Shown: one piece after another, positions 42,717 to 52,833 of the stretch
How positions within the stretch are numbered: the stretch's first letter is position 1
How the letters are laid out: each line of letters opens with the position of its first letter
Assembly (NCBI GenBank): GCA_002633025.1
Contig: NMRB01001052.1
Coordinates: 73,326 to 137,325, forward strand
Direction: 5' to 3'
DNA from: Notospermus geniculatus
Lineage: Eukaryota; Nemertea; Pilidiophora; Heteronemertea; Lineidae
Length of the DNA stretch: 64,000 nucleotides
Notes under the pieces: generated by a model
Database searches by the model: none
What the model was told of the DNA's origin: nothing
Seen by the model: the letters and a program-made list of their open reading frames with translations, nothing else
Translations under genes and position numbers: made by a program

Positions 42717-43349
42717 GTGTGTTATGGAGCTATTTCAGGTCGCAATTACGATTGCCTGCGCTGCGACGGAACAGTCGGCATCAGGTGTCGCAGTCATGGT
42801 CAGTACACAAAAGCGAAAAAAGCGTACGATCATTGTGGAACAGGCAGCATCTACGCGCAGGGAGTCCTAACCTTGTTCAGGTCACTTGCGACTACAGCAT
42901 CGCAAAGTTCTAGCAGTCATGTTACTAGTGATCATGTGACCTTTTCAAGATGGCAGCGCCCATGCAGGGTATGAAAATGCTGATCACTGATTTGTTAACT
43001 AAAAATAGACCAATTTTTGGATAATCGCACGACGTCGTAAAGGTCTCGGGCCACTTGTGCGTTTTGCGCTGCGTGATGCGTCAAATCTTTTGTTAGGACT
43101 CAGAACGGCGGAAAATAACAAAAGATTTGACGCATCACGCAGCGCAAAACGCTCAAGTGGGCCGAGACCTTAACTCAAGTCATTTCGACTGCGACTGGAT
43201 TACGCCCGTCGGGATCATGATTCGTCGTGGCGCAGAAGTTGAGCATGTTCAACTCGCTTTCGTGCCTCAGACGCAAAGTGATCCTGAAATGTCACTCTGC
43301 GCCTGTTCTGTGCCATCGCAAGGTCAACCTGACATAGCCATCTTTTAAC
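42717..43349. repeat. Diverged MITE hosting a second MITE
   Basis: Loose inverted ends (TATGGAGCTATTTCAGGTCG against CCTGACATAGCCATC) with TGCGAC/GTCGCA-rich interior as in the 4.8 and 11.3 kb elements. Interrupted at 43,041-43,170. Confidence 0.6.
43041..43170. repeat. Near-perfect hairpin MITE, 130 bp, TAA duplication
   Basis: AGGTCTCGGGCCACTTG and CAAGTGGGCCGAGACCT are inverted; TAA at 43,038-43,040 and 43,171-43,173. The arms run to CATCACGCAGCGCAAAACG and TTTGACGC with few mismatches. Confidence 0.92.
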
Positions 43350-43371
43350 AAAAGTCCCTAACTTATAGTCT

Positions 43372-43670
43372 GTTTAAGTCATCTGGAGCTCGATGGGCGT
43401 ATGTCAATCAAACCCCTAGTAACCAGACAACAGTGGACTTAGGGGTTACTCTAAACGGTCCAACATACATTGTTTTCTAACCAGCTGAACCTTGGTTCGA
43501 AATAGAACGTGCAACCAGGCCTTGATTCGAAATTGAACACAGGCATAGGCATGGGATTGGCTGGAAGCGTCACGTCAATAAAACGCATTTCAGTAGCCAA
43601 ACTTCACTAACAATACCAAGGTCAACCTGACAACCAAAGGTCCTCCCATCGAGCTCCAGATGATTTAAAC
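43372..43670. repeat. MITE family A, copy 2 (299 bp)
   Basis: GTTTAAGTCATCTGGAGCTC and GAGCTCCAGATGATTTAAAC are the inverted ends; internal sequence matches 1,031-1,613 without its extra centre. Confidence 0.85.
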
Positions 43671-43747
43671 GTACTATATAGTGTTAGCTAACAAAACGCT
43701 AAAACTGAGTTGCACAAATCAATTTTAGGCGGTATTTTAGCTAATGC

Positions 43748-44003
43748 AAGACTGGTCCCCTGTCGTCGTACCGCTCCGTTCCTCCACTACTACGACAGGC
43801 CGCGTCCGCCATGTTTGCCTGTTTTCTGACACACGTATGCAAATGAGCAATAAAGACTTGTAACGTTGCGGGAGTCTCTAAAAATAGATGATGACTCATG
43901 GCGCGACCGTTGATGACGTTTGGCTGACCAATCACATGCCGAGTTGGCGTTCAAATTGCCTGTCGTAGTAGTGAAGCGAGAACTGCGACAGGGGACCAGT
44001 CTA
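43748..44003. repeat. TIR element, 256 bp, 9-bp target duplication
   Basis: AGACTGGTCCCCTGTCG and CGACAGGGGACCAGTCT inside exact AGCTAATGC repeats (43,739-43,747 and 44,004-44,012). The second arm motif CACTACTACGACAGGC is also inverted. A 9-bp duplication fits Mutator-like elements. Confidence 0.85.
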
Positions 44004-44339
44004 AGCTAATGCTACTTTTACGTAAATCAGAGTCAGTTGTTTGTGAGATTACCCACAATGCATTGGGATTCCTGTAGAAACCAAGATGGCCGCTCCGTTG
44101 GATGCAAGTTCTGCCCAGAGCATGTCGGGCACAATTTAATCCAAACAAGTGTACCGCATGGCGGTAGCAATATACGCCCGTCGATTTGTATTCCGATACT
44201 AATTTGGAGTGTGGCAAATGTTGTGTTGCTTCGTTATTATGTGGTTTATTTGTACAGAGAAAGATCACCACTTATTGTTATGTGGTTATGTCGTCAGACC
44301 TATAAAAGTATTGAGCACTGGGTCGAGGTACATATTCAA

Positions 44340-44800
44340 GAGTAATAGCACTTCAATGATTGACGATTTTCGGGTTACGCCATACTGGCGGCCATATTGG
44401 ATGTCCGATCGGGCCGGAACTTCACATGCACATAAAAAGGTCATCTGCAGGGGGCCACATAGCACATTGCAGCACCTTGGGTTAAGTCGTTCCTGAGTAG
44501 GCCGAAATTTGACATGCATAAAGGTCATCTAGAGGGAGGTAAATATCAAATTTGAGCACTCTACGTAAAGTCCTTCCCGAGTAACGGCACTTACTTGATT
44601 TTCAGGTTACGCCACCTGGCGGCGATATTGAATGTCCAATCAGGCCGAAACTTGGTATTTTTAAAAGTACCCCTCCAATGCATGTTAACGCAAGATATGA
44701 AGTCGCTTGGTGAAATAATGACAAACTGTGGCAGGTTCGTTACTTTTGTCGCACTTTGACCTCTGTGACATTGAAAAGTAGGCCAAATCAAAAACCCAAC
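44340..44800 (+). repeat. Dispersed repeat family B / GCCATATTGG tandem, copy 3
   Basis: Contains the same series as 38,810-39,350: GGTTACGCCA, GGCGGCCATATTGGATGTCC, AAAGGTCATCTAGAGGGAGG and GAAAAGTAGGCCAAATCAAA. Confidence 0.78.
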
Positions 44801-44854
44801 TGTCGCACGTGTGAGAGAGGCTTTAGATATAAAAGATAGGCCCAATGCTTATCC

Positions 44855-44975
44855 CCAATGGGGTCATACCTATGTTTCGCGGTACCTATGTGTCCCAGTT
44901 CCCAGGTATGCGAGGAAGTACTGTATGTGTCCCGGTATATGTGTTCCCCCATATCAAGGGGGTGCTACTTTTTGC
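44855..44975 (+). repeat. Dispersed repeat family G, copy 1
   Basis: Contains CCTATGTGTCCC, TGTGTCCCGGTATATGTG and CCCCCATATCAAGGGGG; inverted relative at 58,030-58,150. Confidence 0.65.
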
Positions 44976-45406
44976 TCAGAAAGTAGGAATATTATGAGGA
45001 TTGCCATTTTTCCCCTAATTTCCAATAAACGTTTTTTTTTAATTATTTCTGTCTGTGTGGGTCGATTTCAATCAAACTTCACCAGCTGAGGATGGGGACT
45101 TTTCGGGGGCAATGGTTGCTGTGGCTAGTGTTCTGAAACCAGTGCATCGGGGATGTAGAGGGCTCCCCGACTTTTGTAAAAATAAAGCAGTTTTACAGAA
45201 ATCACCCTCAGCGCCCTGACGTGCACAACAATTATGGGTTCCTGAATTTGTTTTGAAAGTTTAATTCTTACCCTCTAACAAAACCGCTAAATGAAGTGGT
45301 TCATCACCACTTGATAGAAGTTTTCCAAGCCGATTTTCAAAGGCGGTGTTTTTCACTAAAATTCGGGCACCTCCCTACATCCACGACGCACTGGTTAATA
45401 AACACC
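44976..45406. other. Unassigned sequence up to gap
   Basis: No gene or element recognised. Confidence 0.4.
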
Positions 45407-45994
45407 NNNNNNNNNNNNNNNNNNNNNNNNNNNNNNNNNNNNNNNNNNNNNNNNNNNNNNNNNNNNNNNNNNNNNNNNNNNNNNNNNNNNNNNNNNNNNN
45501 NNNNNNNNNNNNNNNNNNNNNNNNNNNNNNNNNNNNNNNNNNNNNNNNNNNNNNNNNNNNNNNNNNNNNNNNNNNNNNNNNNNNNNNNNNNNNNNNNNNN
45601 NNNNNNNNNNNNNNNNNNNNNNNNNNNNNNNNNNNNNNNNNNNNNNNNNNNNNNNNNNNNNNNNNNNNNNNNNNNNNNNNNNNNNNNNNNNNNNNNNNNN
45701 NNNNNNNNNNNNNNNNNNNNNNNNNNNNNNNNNNNNNNNNNNNNNNNNNNNNNNNNNNNNNNNNNNNNNNNNNNNNNNNNNNNNNNNNNNNNNNNNNNNN
45801 NNNNNNNNNNNNNNNNNNNNNNNNNNNNNNNNNNNNNNNNNNNNNNNNNNNNNNNNNNNNNNNNNNNNNNNNNNNNNNNNNNNNNNNNNNNNNNNNNNNN
45901 NNNNNNNNNNNNNNNNNNNNNNNNNNNNNNNNNNNNNNNNNNNNNNNNNNNNNNNNNNNNNNNNNNNNNNNNNNNNNNNNNNNNNNNNNNNNNN
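45407..45994. other. Assembly gap (588 N)
   Basis: Run of N; the right edge cuts into a tRNA-derived SINE head. Confidence 0.99.
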
Positions 45995-46215
45995 CCGGTG
46001 GTCGAGTGGTCTAACACGCTTGACTTTCAATTGTAACACGGTCGGTGCGTGGGTTCGATCCCCGGCCAGGACACATACAAGTTGTGAAAAAAAGTTGTGA
46101 ACCAATTTAGGGTCTGTCGGATGAGACTGAAAGCCGTGGTCCCTTGTACCCGAGTGTCTATGCCAGGGCAAGTAAAAGACCCCACACAGGTGGACAGTAG
46201 CCTGTCGTGGACTCC
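45995..46215 (+). mobile_element. tRNA-derived SINE
   Basis: CCGGTGGTCGAGTGGTCTAA (box A region) and GGGTTCGATCCCCGGCC (box B) form a tRNA-like head. A SINE body follows with CCCTTGTACCCGAGTGTC and GGGCAAGTAAAAGACCCC, the same tail as at 6.55-6.83 kb. The first bases are lost in the gap. Confidence 0.75.
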
Positions 46216-46532
46216 ATACCATAGTATAAGCTTAAGACCCTTAAAAGGGTTATGAAGCTTCCAAACGATACATACAAACCACTGCGTACAATAAACGTCT
46301 GAGTATTCTGAGGTACATGTAATAGGATAATTATTCTAAATCTAATTGCATAATGGTAGTTTGTTCCGCCAGACAGTGGAGCTTTTCCATGAGGTGTATC
46401 TATTTTTAACGCTCGGAATTCAATGGCTGACGTGACATCATCATGGGTTCCCCAGAGCTATTTATAGAATTTCCCGCGATTCTGCCCTGGACCTCTTGAC
46501 CAGTGGCGCCGGCTGGTTGAAGGTAAATGGTA
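46216..46532. other. Left flank of the BEL element
   Basis: No element recognised; the last five bases (46,533-46,537, CTCAT) are the target duplication. Confidence 0.5.
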
Positions 46533-46537
46533 CTCAT

Positions 46538-47414
46538 TGTGACAGCCTCAGTCTCCGTAGTGCCAAAAACAACCGCAAAATGTCTTTTGTATACTGACAT
46601 CCCTTTTATTGAGAATATCGTGATGCCGTAAAGACTGAAAATACATACAAAAGAGTGTCTAAATGATTTGCATTACAGAATGATTGTCTAATTTTGTCTA
46701 ATATAATAAAGGATGTACTAAAATGTATTATCAAGTTTAACATGCAACAATGAGCCTATAGGCTAGCCTAATGCTAGGATAAATCAGGGTGCAGTACGAA
46801 CCATGCACACAATGCATTGGCCTACCATACATAAGCAAACCATGTGGTCACATTGTCCCACAAAAACATCAATTATGCCTTCTTTGGCCTACAAATATAA
46901 GAAACTATTGCAATCTACATGATCTTGAATAATTGTTCATTTTACCTACCATGTTGGGGCATTGTGGAAACTAAGGATGTAATTAGAAATTGATGGTCGC
47001 TTCTGTGATAAAATTCTGATCCTTTCACATGGAAAACAAAGAGCATACTATCCCTAATTGGGAACTACTTCTTGGCCAGCACAGGAAGTACTCCTGACAT
47101 GGCAATAATTCCTATAAGTAAGGTGGAATTTCCTATTTTCTCTATTAAACAACACAATGGACTATAAAACCACTGCAATTATTGCAGTAATGCTTAGAAA
47201 GAGTAGGTGCTATCCTGGTACTATATATGCTAATCATACTGTAGGTAATTAAGGTGTAAATCGGTCAGATATAAACAAACCTTGGTACTTCAATTAGCTG
47301 TGCACCAAAACAAAAGGGAAAACACAGAGAGGGCAGAAAGGACCTGCACTGAATGTAGGCACAAGTGTTATATCAGTAACTGCTAGTATATAATGCAATG
47401 ATGCGTCTGTTACA
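46538..47414 (-). repeat. BEL 3' LTR (877 bp)
   Basis: Matches 56,381-57,245 almost throughout. Carries a 15-base insertion near 46,619 (CGTGATGCCGTAAAG) absent from the other LTR. Confidence 0.95.
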
Positions 47415-47425
47415 CTCCCACCCAA
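47415..47425 (-). promoter_or_regulatory. BEL polypurine tract
   Basis: Minus-strand TGGGTGGGAG immediately before the LTR start TGTAACAG. Confidence 0.7.
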
Positions 47426-47506
47426 TCACGAAGTGATTTCTCAAAATAGAAGCTATCTCACGGACAGGCCAACTATCAGAGAGAGAGAAAGGGAGAGAGA
47501 CTGTTC

Positions 47507-50500
47507 CTAAACGAGAACGACCAGTTTGTGAACGGGTCGCTCAACATAAGTCCTCTTGCGAATCGGCTTCCCTTCCTTGGTGAGATCTGAGGTGGCCATC
47601 AAGAGCTTGACGCGTCGTACTAGTCCGTCTTCTCCGGGATATGTTTCTTCAACCCGGGCAAGCTGCCATTCTCCGCGAATGAGGTTGTTTTCCTTCAGGA
47701 TGACAATGTCACCAGCCTTCAGGTTCCTTTGACATGTTTGAGGCGTTTGCCACTTTTGTCTTCCTTGCAAGTTCAGGATGTACTCATTTCTCCATCTGGT
47801 CCAGAATTCATTCGTCAATTGCTGAACTTTCCGCCACCTTTTCCTGGCGTATACGTCTTCTCTGGAAAATTCGCCGGGTGGAGGAAGCACGACTGTCGAC
47901 TTCATCGTCAGAAGGTGATTTGGTGTCAGTGGACTTGGTCCTTGCGGGTCTGATAGATTTTCTGTTGTAAGGGGACGACTGTTCACAATGGCCATTACTT
48001 CGTAAAAGTACGTCCTGAGCGATGAAGAGTCCAAGCGACTTCCAGAGCTGTCGAGGATCCCAGAGAGAATGCTGCGGATCGTTCTTATTTGACGTTCCCA
48101 GAGTCCGCCCATATGACTGGATGACGGAGAATTCATTTCAAATTCGCAGCCTTCCTTCTGGAGAACAGCCCTGAGCCTCTCACTATTGACGTTTTGCAAG
48201 GACGTCTTCAACTCTTGCTTGGCCCCAATGAAATTGGACCCCTGGTCGCATTTTATTCGCCTTACATTCCCGCGAATAGCCACAAGGCAACGTAGCGCAT
48301 TTATCAGTGCGTCTGTGGTCATGTCGTCCAACATCTCGATGTGTATTGCTCTGAGGGCGAAGCATGTGAAAACCACGCCGTACCGCTTAAACTGTTTTCT
48401 TCCGTCCTTGATGATGAAGGGGCCAAAGCAGTCCATACCACAGAACGTGAAAGGAGGAGATGGTTCTAGGCGCTCCCTTGGCAAATTGGCCATCTTCTGC
48501 CCTTGCGGCTTACTTCTCAATTTCCTGCACGTTACACATCTGTGAATATGGGAGGCGACGGCACCGCTGCATCCAACAATCCAGAAGCCATTTGATCTAA
48601 TTTCATTCATGGTCATTCCTCTTCCTTGATGAGCTGTCTTCTCATGGAAATGCTTAATGATAAGCTGTGTCACATGGCAGGCTTTTGGGAGAAGAATAGG
48701 GTGCTTCACTCCATACAAGATTGAGGCTTGCCTCAACCGCCCTCCAACACGTAGGACTCCACTTTCTATTATGGGGTCTAGTTTGTGAAGGCTGCTCTTA
48801 TGGGGGCTCTGGACTTCAAGCTGTTTCATTTCTTCTCTGAAGTAGGCTTGTTGGACCCACTTGATAATCATCAATTTGGTGTCTTCTCTTTCCTCATGGA
48901 CAGACTTCAGTCCAGCGTTTGTTCGTCGCTTGATATGCATACGCAGGAGGGAGAAGGCAGAGATCAGTTTCGACCAATCGGAAAATTTCTCAGTCCAGCG
49001 AATATGCTTCTCTACACCCTTTGTTGTTGCCAATACCGTAACGGCCTTCTTTATCTCTGGATCATCAGGTGAAAGTTCAGCTGTGGGGCTGATATCTTCG
49101 ACAGGCAAGGTATCTCTCTGCCAGAGGATGGAAGGACCCGAGAACCAGTTGGATTTCATTAGCTCTGCAACTCCGAGTCCTCTGGAGGCATGGTCTGCTG
49201 GATTCTGTGAAGTGTCGATGTATCTCCACTGGAGGGGGGAGGAGAAGTCTCTAATCCTCTGTACTCTATTTGCGACGAATATGTGAAATCTTCGTGCATC
49301 ATTACTGATATATCCAAGGACTACACGTGAGTCGGTCCAGAAATAGTGCTGGATGTCACTGTACTCTAGTTCCTTGGCTAGGGTCACGCTGATTTGGGTG
49401 GAAACGACTGCTGCTTGAAGTTCCAACCTTGGGATAGTTGTTGGTTTTAGAGGTGCTACTCTTGACTTTGCCATGGCTAGGGAGCAGTGGGTCCTTTGTT
49501 CGTCGTCCACCAACTTGATATATGAGCACTGCCCATAACCTTTGAGACTGGCATCAGAGAAGTGATGGAGTTCGACTTTCGCAACACTCCCAAACTTAGG
49601 AGGCTTGAAGCATCTCTGTACCTTGATGTTTGCTAATTCCGGTAACTCTGTTCGCCATTTCTCCCACATCATTCGCAAGGCTTCAGGAATTGGATCATCC
49701 CAGTCGATACCCTCTTGACAAATCTCTTGAAGGATTTGTTTTCCTCTCAGTATGACAGGTGATACGAACCCCAGTGGATCAAATACAGAAGATACTGTAG
49801 AAAGTATCCCTCTTCTTGTCAACGGCTGATCCTTCAATACGAGTCGAAACTGGAACTCATCAGATTCAATGCACCATTGGACACCCAGGGCTCTTTCCAT
49901 TGTCATGTTGTCAAGGGAGAGATCTAGCTCTTTTAAGTTGGATGCTCTTTCAGACATGGGAATGGATTCCATGACTTCTCTGTTATTACACGCAAACTTG
50001 TGGATTCTCAGTCCTCCCTCAGCACCGACTCTGCGAGTGCTGGCCACAAGGTTCATGGCATTTGATGTCGTGTCAGTACTTGTCAATCCATCGTCAACAT
50101 AGAAGTTCTTTTCGATGAAGTTTGTTACTTCAGGGCCATGCTGTGGATTGTCTCTCGCTGTGCGCTTCAGTTCATAGTTGGCGCAGCCTGGTGATGATAC
50201 TGCTCCAAAAAGATGAACATTCATACGGTATGCAACAGGTTCTGTGTTCAGATTGCCTTTATCCCACCATAGAAATCTGATGTAGTCTCTATCCTGGGGG
50301 TGGACTCGAAATTGATGGAACATACGTTCGACGTCGCACATGATTGCGATTGGTTCCTGTCGGAAACGGCATAGTATCCCTGTGAGAGAGTTGATTAAAT
50401 CAGGGCCCTGAAGAAGGTGGTCATTTAGAGATGTTCCTTTGCATTTAGCACTGCAGTCAAAGACAACCCTGATTTTATTTGGTTTCTTTGGGTGATACAC

Positions 50501-51264
50501 ACCATGATGGGGTATGTACCAGATGCTGCCTTCTGATGCGGAATCTTCATCTTGCACTCGCTCTGCATCTCCATGCAACAATATGTCATCCATGAAGTTC
50601 TTGTACTCAACAAAGTACTTCTGATCGCCTGCAAATTTGCGCCTGAGACTTTCGAGGCGACGCCTAGCCATAAACTTGTTGTCTGGGAGCTTGGGTCTTG
50701 TCTGCTTAAAAGGGAGTGGCATGACGTAGTGTCCATCTTCCTTGTAAATGCCATCTTCTATTATCCTCATAAAGCGTGCGTCCTCCAGAGACATGGGGTC
50801 GCCTCCTTGTGACGTGTCAGCAAAGTCCGACTCGAGGATGCTCAGGACTTCTGTAGGGTTCAGTAACTCCTTGACGCTTGTTCGGCACGTGTACTTCACT
50901 TCAGTATGTCCGAAGGGGAGTTGTACACTCTCTGGTATTGGCCGGGACACGATGCGGTGAATCACTCCGATGGCATCTCCGGAATCCTCCGAGCAATTAC
51001 CTTTGCCGATGATGCTCCACCCTAAATCGGTCTTGACTGCGAAGGGTTGGTCTCCTTCCCCTGTGATGCACTTTCGAGGAGCCAGTGCCTGAGGGCAATT
51101 GTACCCGATCAGCAGACCCACTTCACAGTTGAGTAGAGGCTGTAAATGATGAGCCACTTCCGCAAGGTGAGGCCATTTCTTCGCAGTTGCTGGAGTTGGA
51201 ATATGGGACTCATCTACTGGAATGTAATCTCTTGAGTAAGTAGGAGGTAGTCTGATTCTTACTT
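47507..51264 (-). CDS. BEL/Pao pol part: protease end, reverse transcriptase, RNase H, integrase
   Basis: About 1,250 codons open to the stop at 47,507. In order: the rest of the DUF1758-type protease region (LLIGYNC, FAVKTDLGWSIIG); a reverse transcriptase with IRVVFDCSAK, AIMCDVERMFHQFRV and the catalytic FYVDDGLTS; a Pao-type region with GILSTVSSVFDPLGFVSPV and HHFSDASLKGYGQCSYIKL (RNase H-like); a zinc-binding integrase N-terminus (HFHEKTAHQGRG and CVTCRKLRS); an integrase core with FCGMDCFGPF, KCDQGSNFIGA and HMGGLWERQIRTIRSIL (D, D, E); and a C-terminal DUF5641-like domain (RWRKVQQLTNEFWTRW, GDIVILKEN). These activities make cDNA and insert it. The ATG near 51,289 lies inside the inserted element and is not the natural start; this is the downstream half of a single gag-pol reading frame. 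Confidence 0.95.
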
Positions 51265-51484
51265 CTGGGGCCTGATTCACAAAGCACACTTAGTGGTAAG
51301 TGTGCTTAAACTCACTCTAAGCATACACGTAGCCGTTTGCGTGTTATTCACGAAGGACTCTTAAGATTACGTGAACGCCTAAGATGTCTTAAAATCTACG
51401 TGTACTCAGGAGGTTCACGTAGTGCTTACTTAGTGCAGAGGGCACGAAAGTTTGTTCCATCTACCTTTGGCAAATGGCACTTTA

Positions 51485-51865
51485 GACCACATAAAAAAAG
51501 AAAGCTGGTGATCGTCCCCGCCCGACCCGCGAAAACGGGCCCGACCCCGTTTTTTTTTCAAAAAAAGATTTTTTTCAAACATTTTTTTTCAAAATTTGTT
51601 TTAATTTTTTTTTTCATCAAAAATAACTTTTTTTTCTATTTTCCCCCAAAACGTTCAAATTGCCTTTTTACATATATTTTGTCCATTGACATCGCTTGTT
51701 GTTCAGTTCATATCGCACCTGGGATACAAAGGACGCGATTTCAAGGCATTTGGTTGTTACCATTGACTTCTTCATGCCAATTCACTGTAAAAAAATTTAA
51801 AAAAAACCCCTCCCCCTACCCACCTCCTCCCCGAGAAAAGGACGATCACCATTTTTTATGTGGCC
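51485..51865. repeat. Third-level insertion: TTA-flanked element, 381 bp
   Basis: GACCACATAAAAAA...GGTGATCGTCC pairs with GGACGATCACC...TTTTTTATGTGGCC. TTA at 51,482-51,484 and 51,866-51,868. Centre has long T runs. Confidence 0.8.
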
Positions 51866-51961
51866 TTAGTTGAACTTGGAAATTGATCAAACCGCAGACA
51901 ATGTTATACCACTTGTGTCAAGTTGACCAGCTGAGTTTGTACCACGCAAAGGGATTATATA

Positions 51962-52372
51962 GGGCCGTTTAGACGACAAGCCACAAAACCACATTCAGAT
52001 TCGATCTGATTGGATCTGATCGACCCGCATGGGGTCTCATTTGCGTTTAGACGAGATTTGAATGTGGTCGTATGTAGTCCAATGCGATCCAATGTGGATT
52101 CGGGACCATTTTAAATCCACATTGGACTGCATTTTTGAACCACAATCGGATTGGATCCAATCGGATCCCCGATCGGAAGTGACGTTACTCCATGGCACAC
52201 AATGGAAATCCTATTGTAATGTAGGCCTACAATGCAGCTTGTTCTGTCAATCGGTGACCTTTTTTGGGCACTGATCGGGGATTCTAAACTCGTACCGGTA
52301 GCGTTTACACGCAAGACTTTTGAAACATAATCGGATTCGTATGTGGATTTTTGCCTGTCGTCTAAACGGCCC
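51962..52372. repeat. Third-level insertion: TA-flanked element, 411 bp
   Basis: GGGCCGTTTAGACGAC and GTCGTCTAAACGGCCC are perfect inverted ends flanked by TA. Interior has GGATCCAATCGGATCC-like and ATGTGGAT repeats; a short relative is at 4,438-4,522. Confidence 0.88.
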
Positions 52373-52833
52373 TAGTACTGCCAGCGAACGGGCGACGTGA
52401 TTAAATTGCGACGGGAACTGATTCCTCTCAGTTTGTATGCAGCAGGCCAAGGATTCAAGAGTGTTTTTAAATGTTTTCGCAGCAAAAATTTCTTCCCTTC
52501 GCTCGCATGTGTGTCCTCCACACTTTGAGTTTTGCGCTTTGCCCTTTTCCGTTTCCCATGCCCATGTGAGTGCGTGGTAGAAAAAGTAATTTTATTGTTG
52601 GTACCACAGATAAATATAGCGAACGGACAAGCGCAAAGCGCAAAACGGAGAAGTGAATCTACTCTTCGTCCATCTTAATGTAAGCTTACGTACACTTTGG
52701 GTTAGAGTGATCTAAGAGTGATCTAAGAGTGTTTCGTGAATATAACTTACCAGTGTCTAATCTTAAACGTAAACGTTCACTTAGAGCGTGCTAAGATAGC
52801 GAACTTACGTGTGCTTTGTGAATCAGGCCCCTG

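Larger units (their letters stand above)
51268..52830. mobile_element. TIR element (1,563 bp) inserted in BEL gag-pol, CTG duplication
   Basis: GGGCCTGATTCACAAAGCAC and GTGCTTTGTGAATCAGGCCC are perfect inverted ends (22 bp), with CTG duplicated at 51,265-51,267 and 52,831-52,833. Beyond the perfect part both ends are rich in CTTAAG/CTAAGA and CACGTAG phrases. Element plus one duplication is 1,566 bp, a multiple of three. It carries two smaller elements and no transposase. Repeated CTAAGAGTG near 52,700-52,740. Confidence 0.93.

Noticed and set aside
48785-50102. Plus-strand frames opposite BEL pol, and 54,213-55,529 opposite gag
   Set aside because: Shadows of the strong minus-strand coding sequence.
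51337-51873. 178-codon plus-strand frame inside the BEL insert
   Set aside because: It reads T-rich and fold-back sequence (Phe/Lys runs) across the boundaries of two nested elements.
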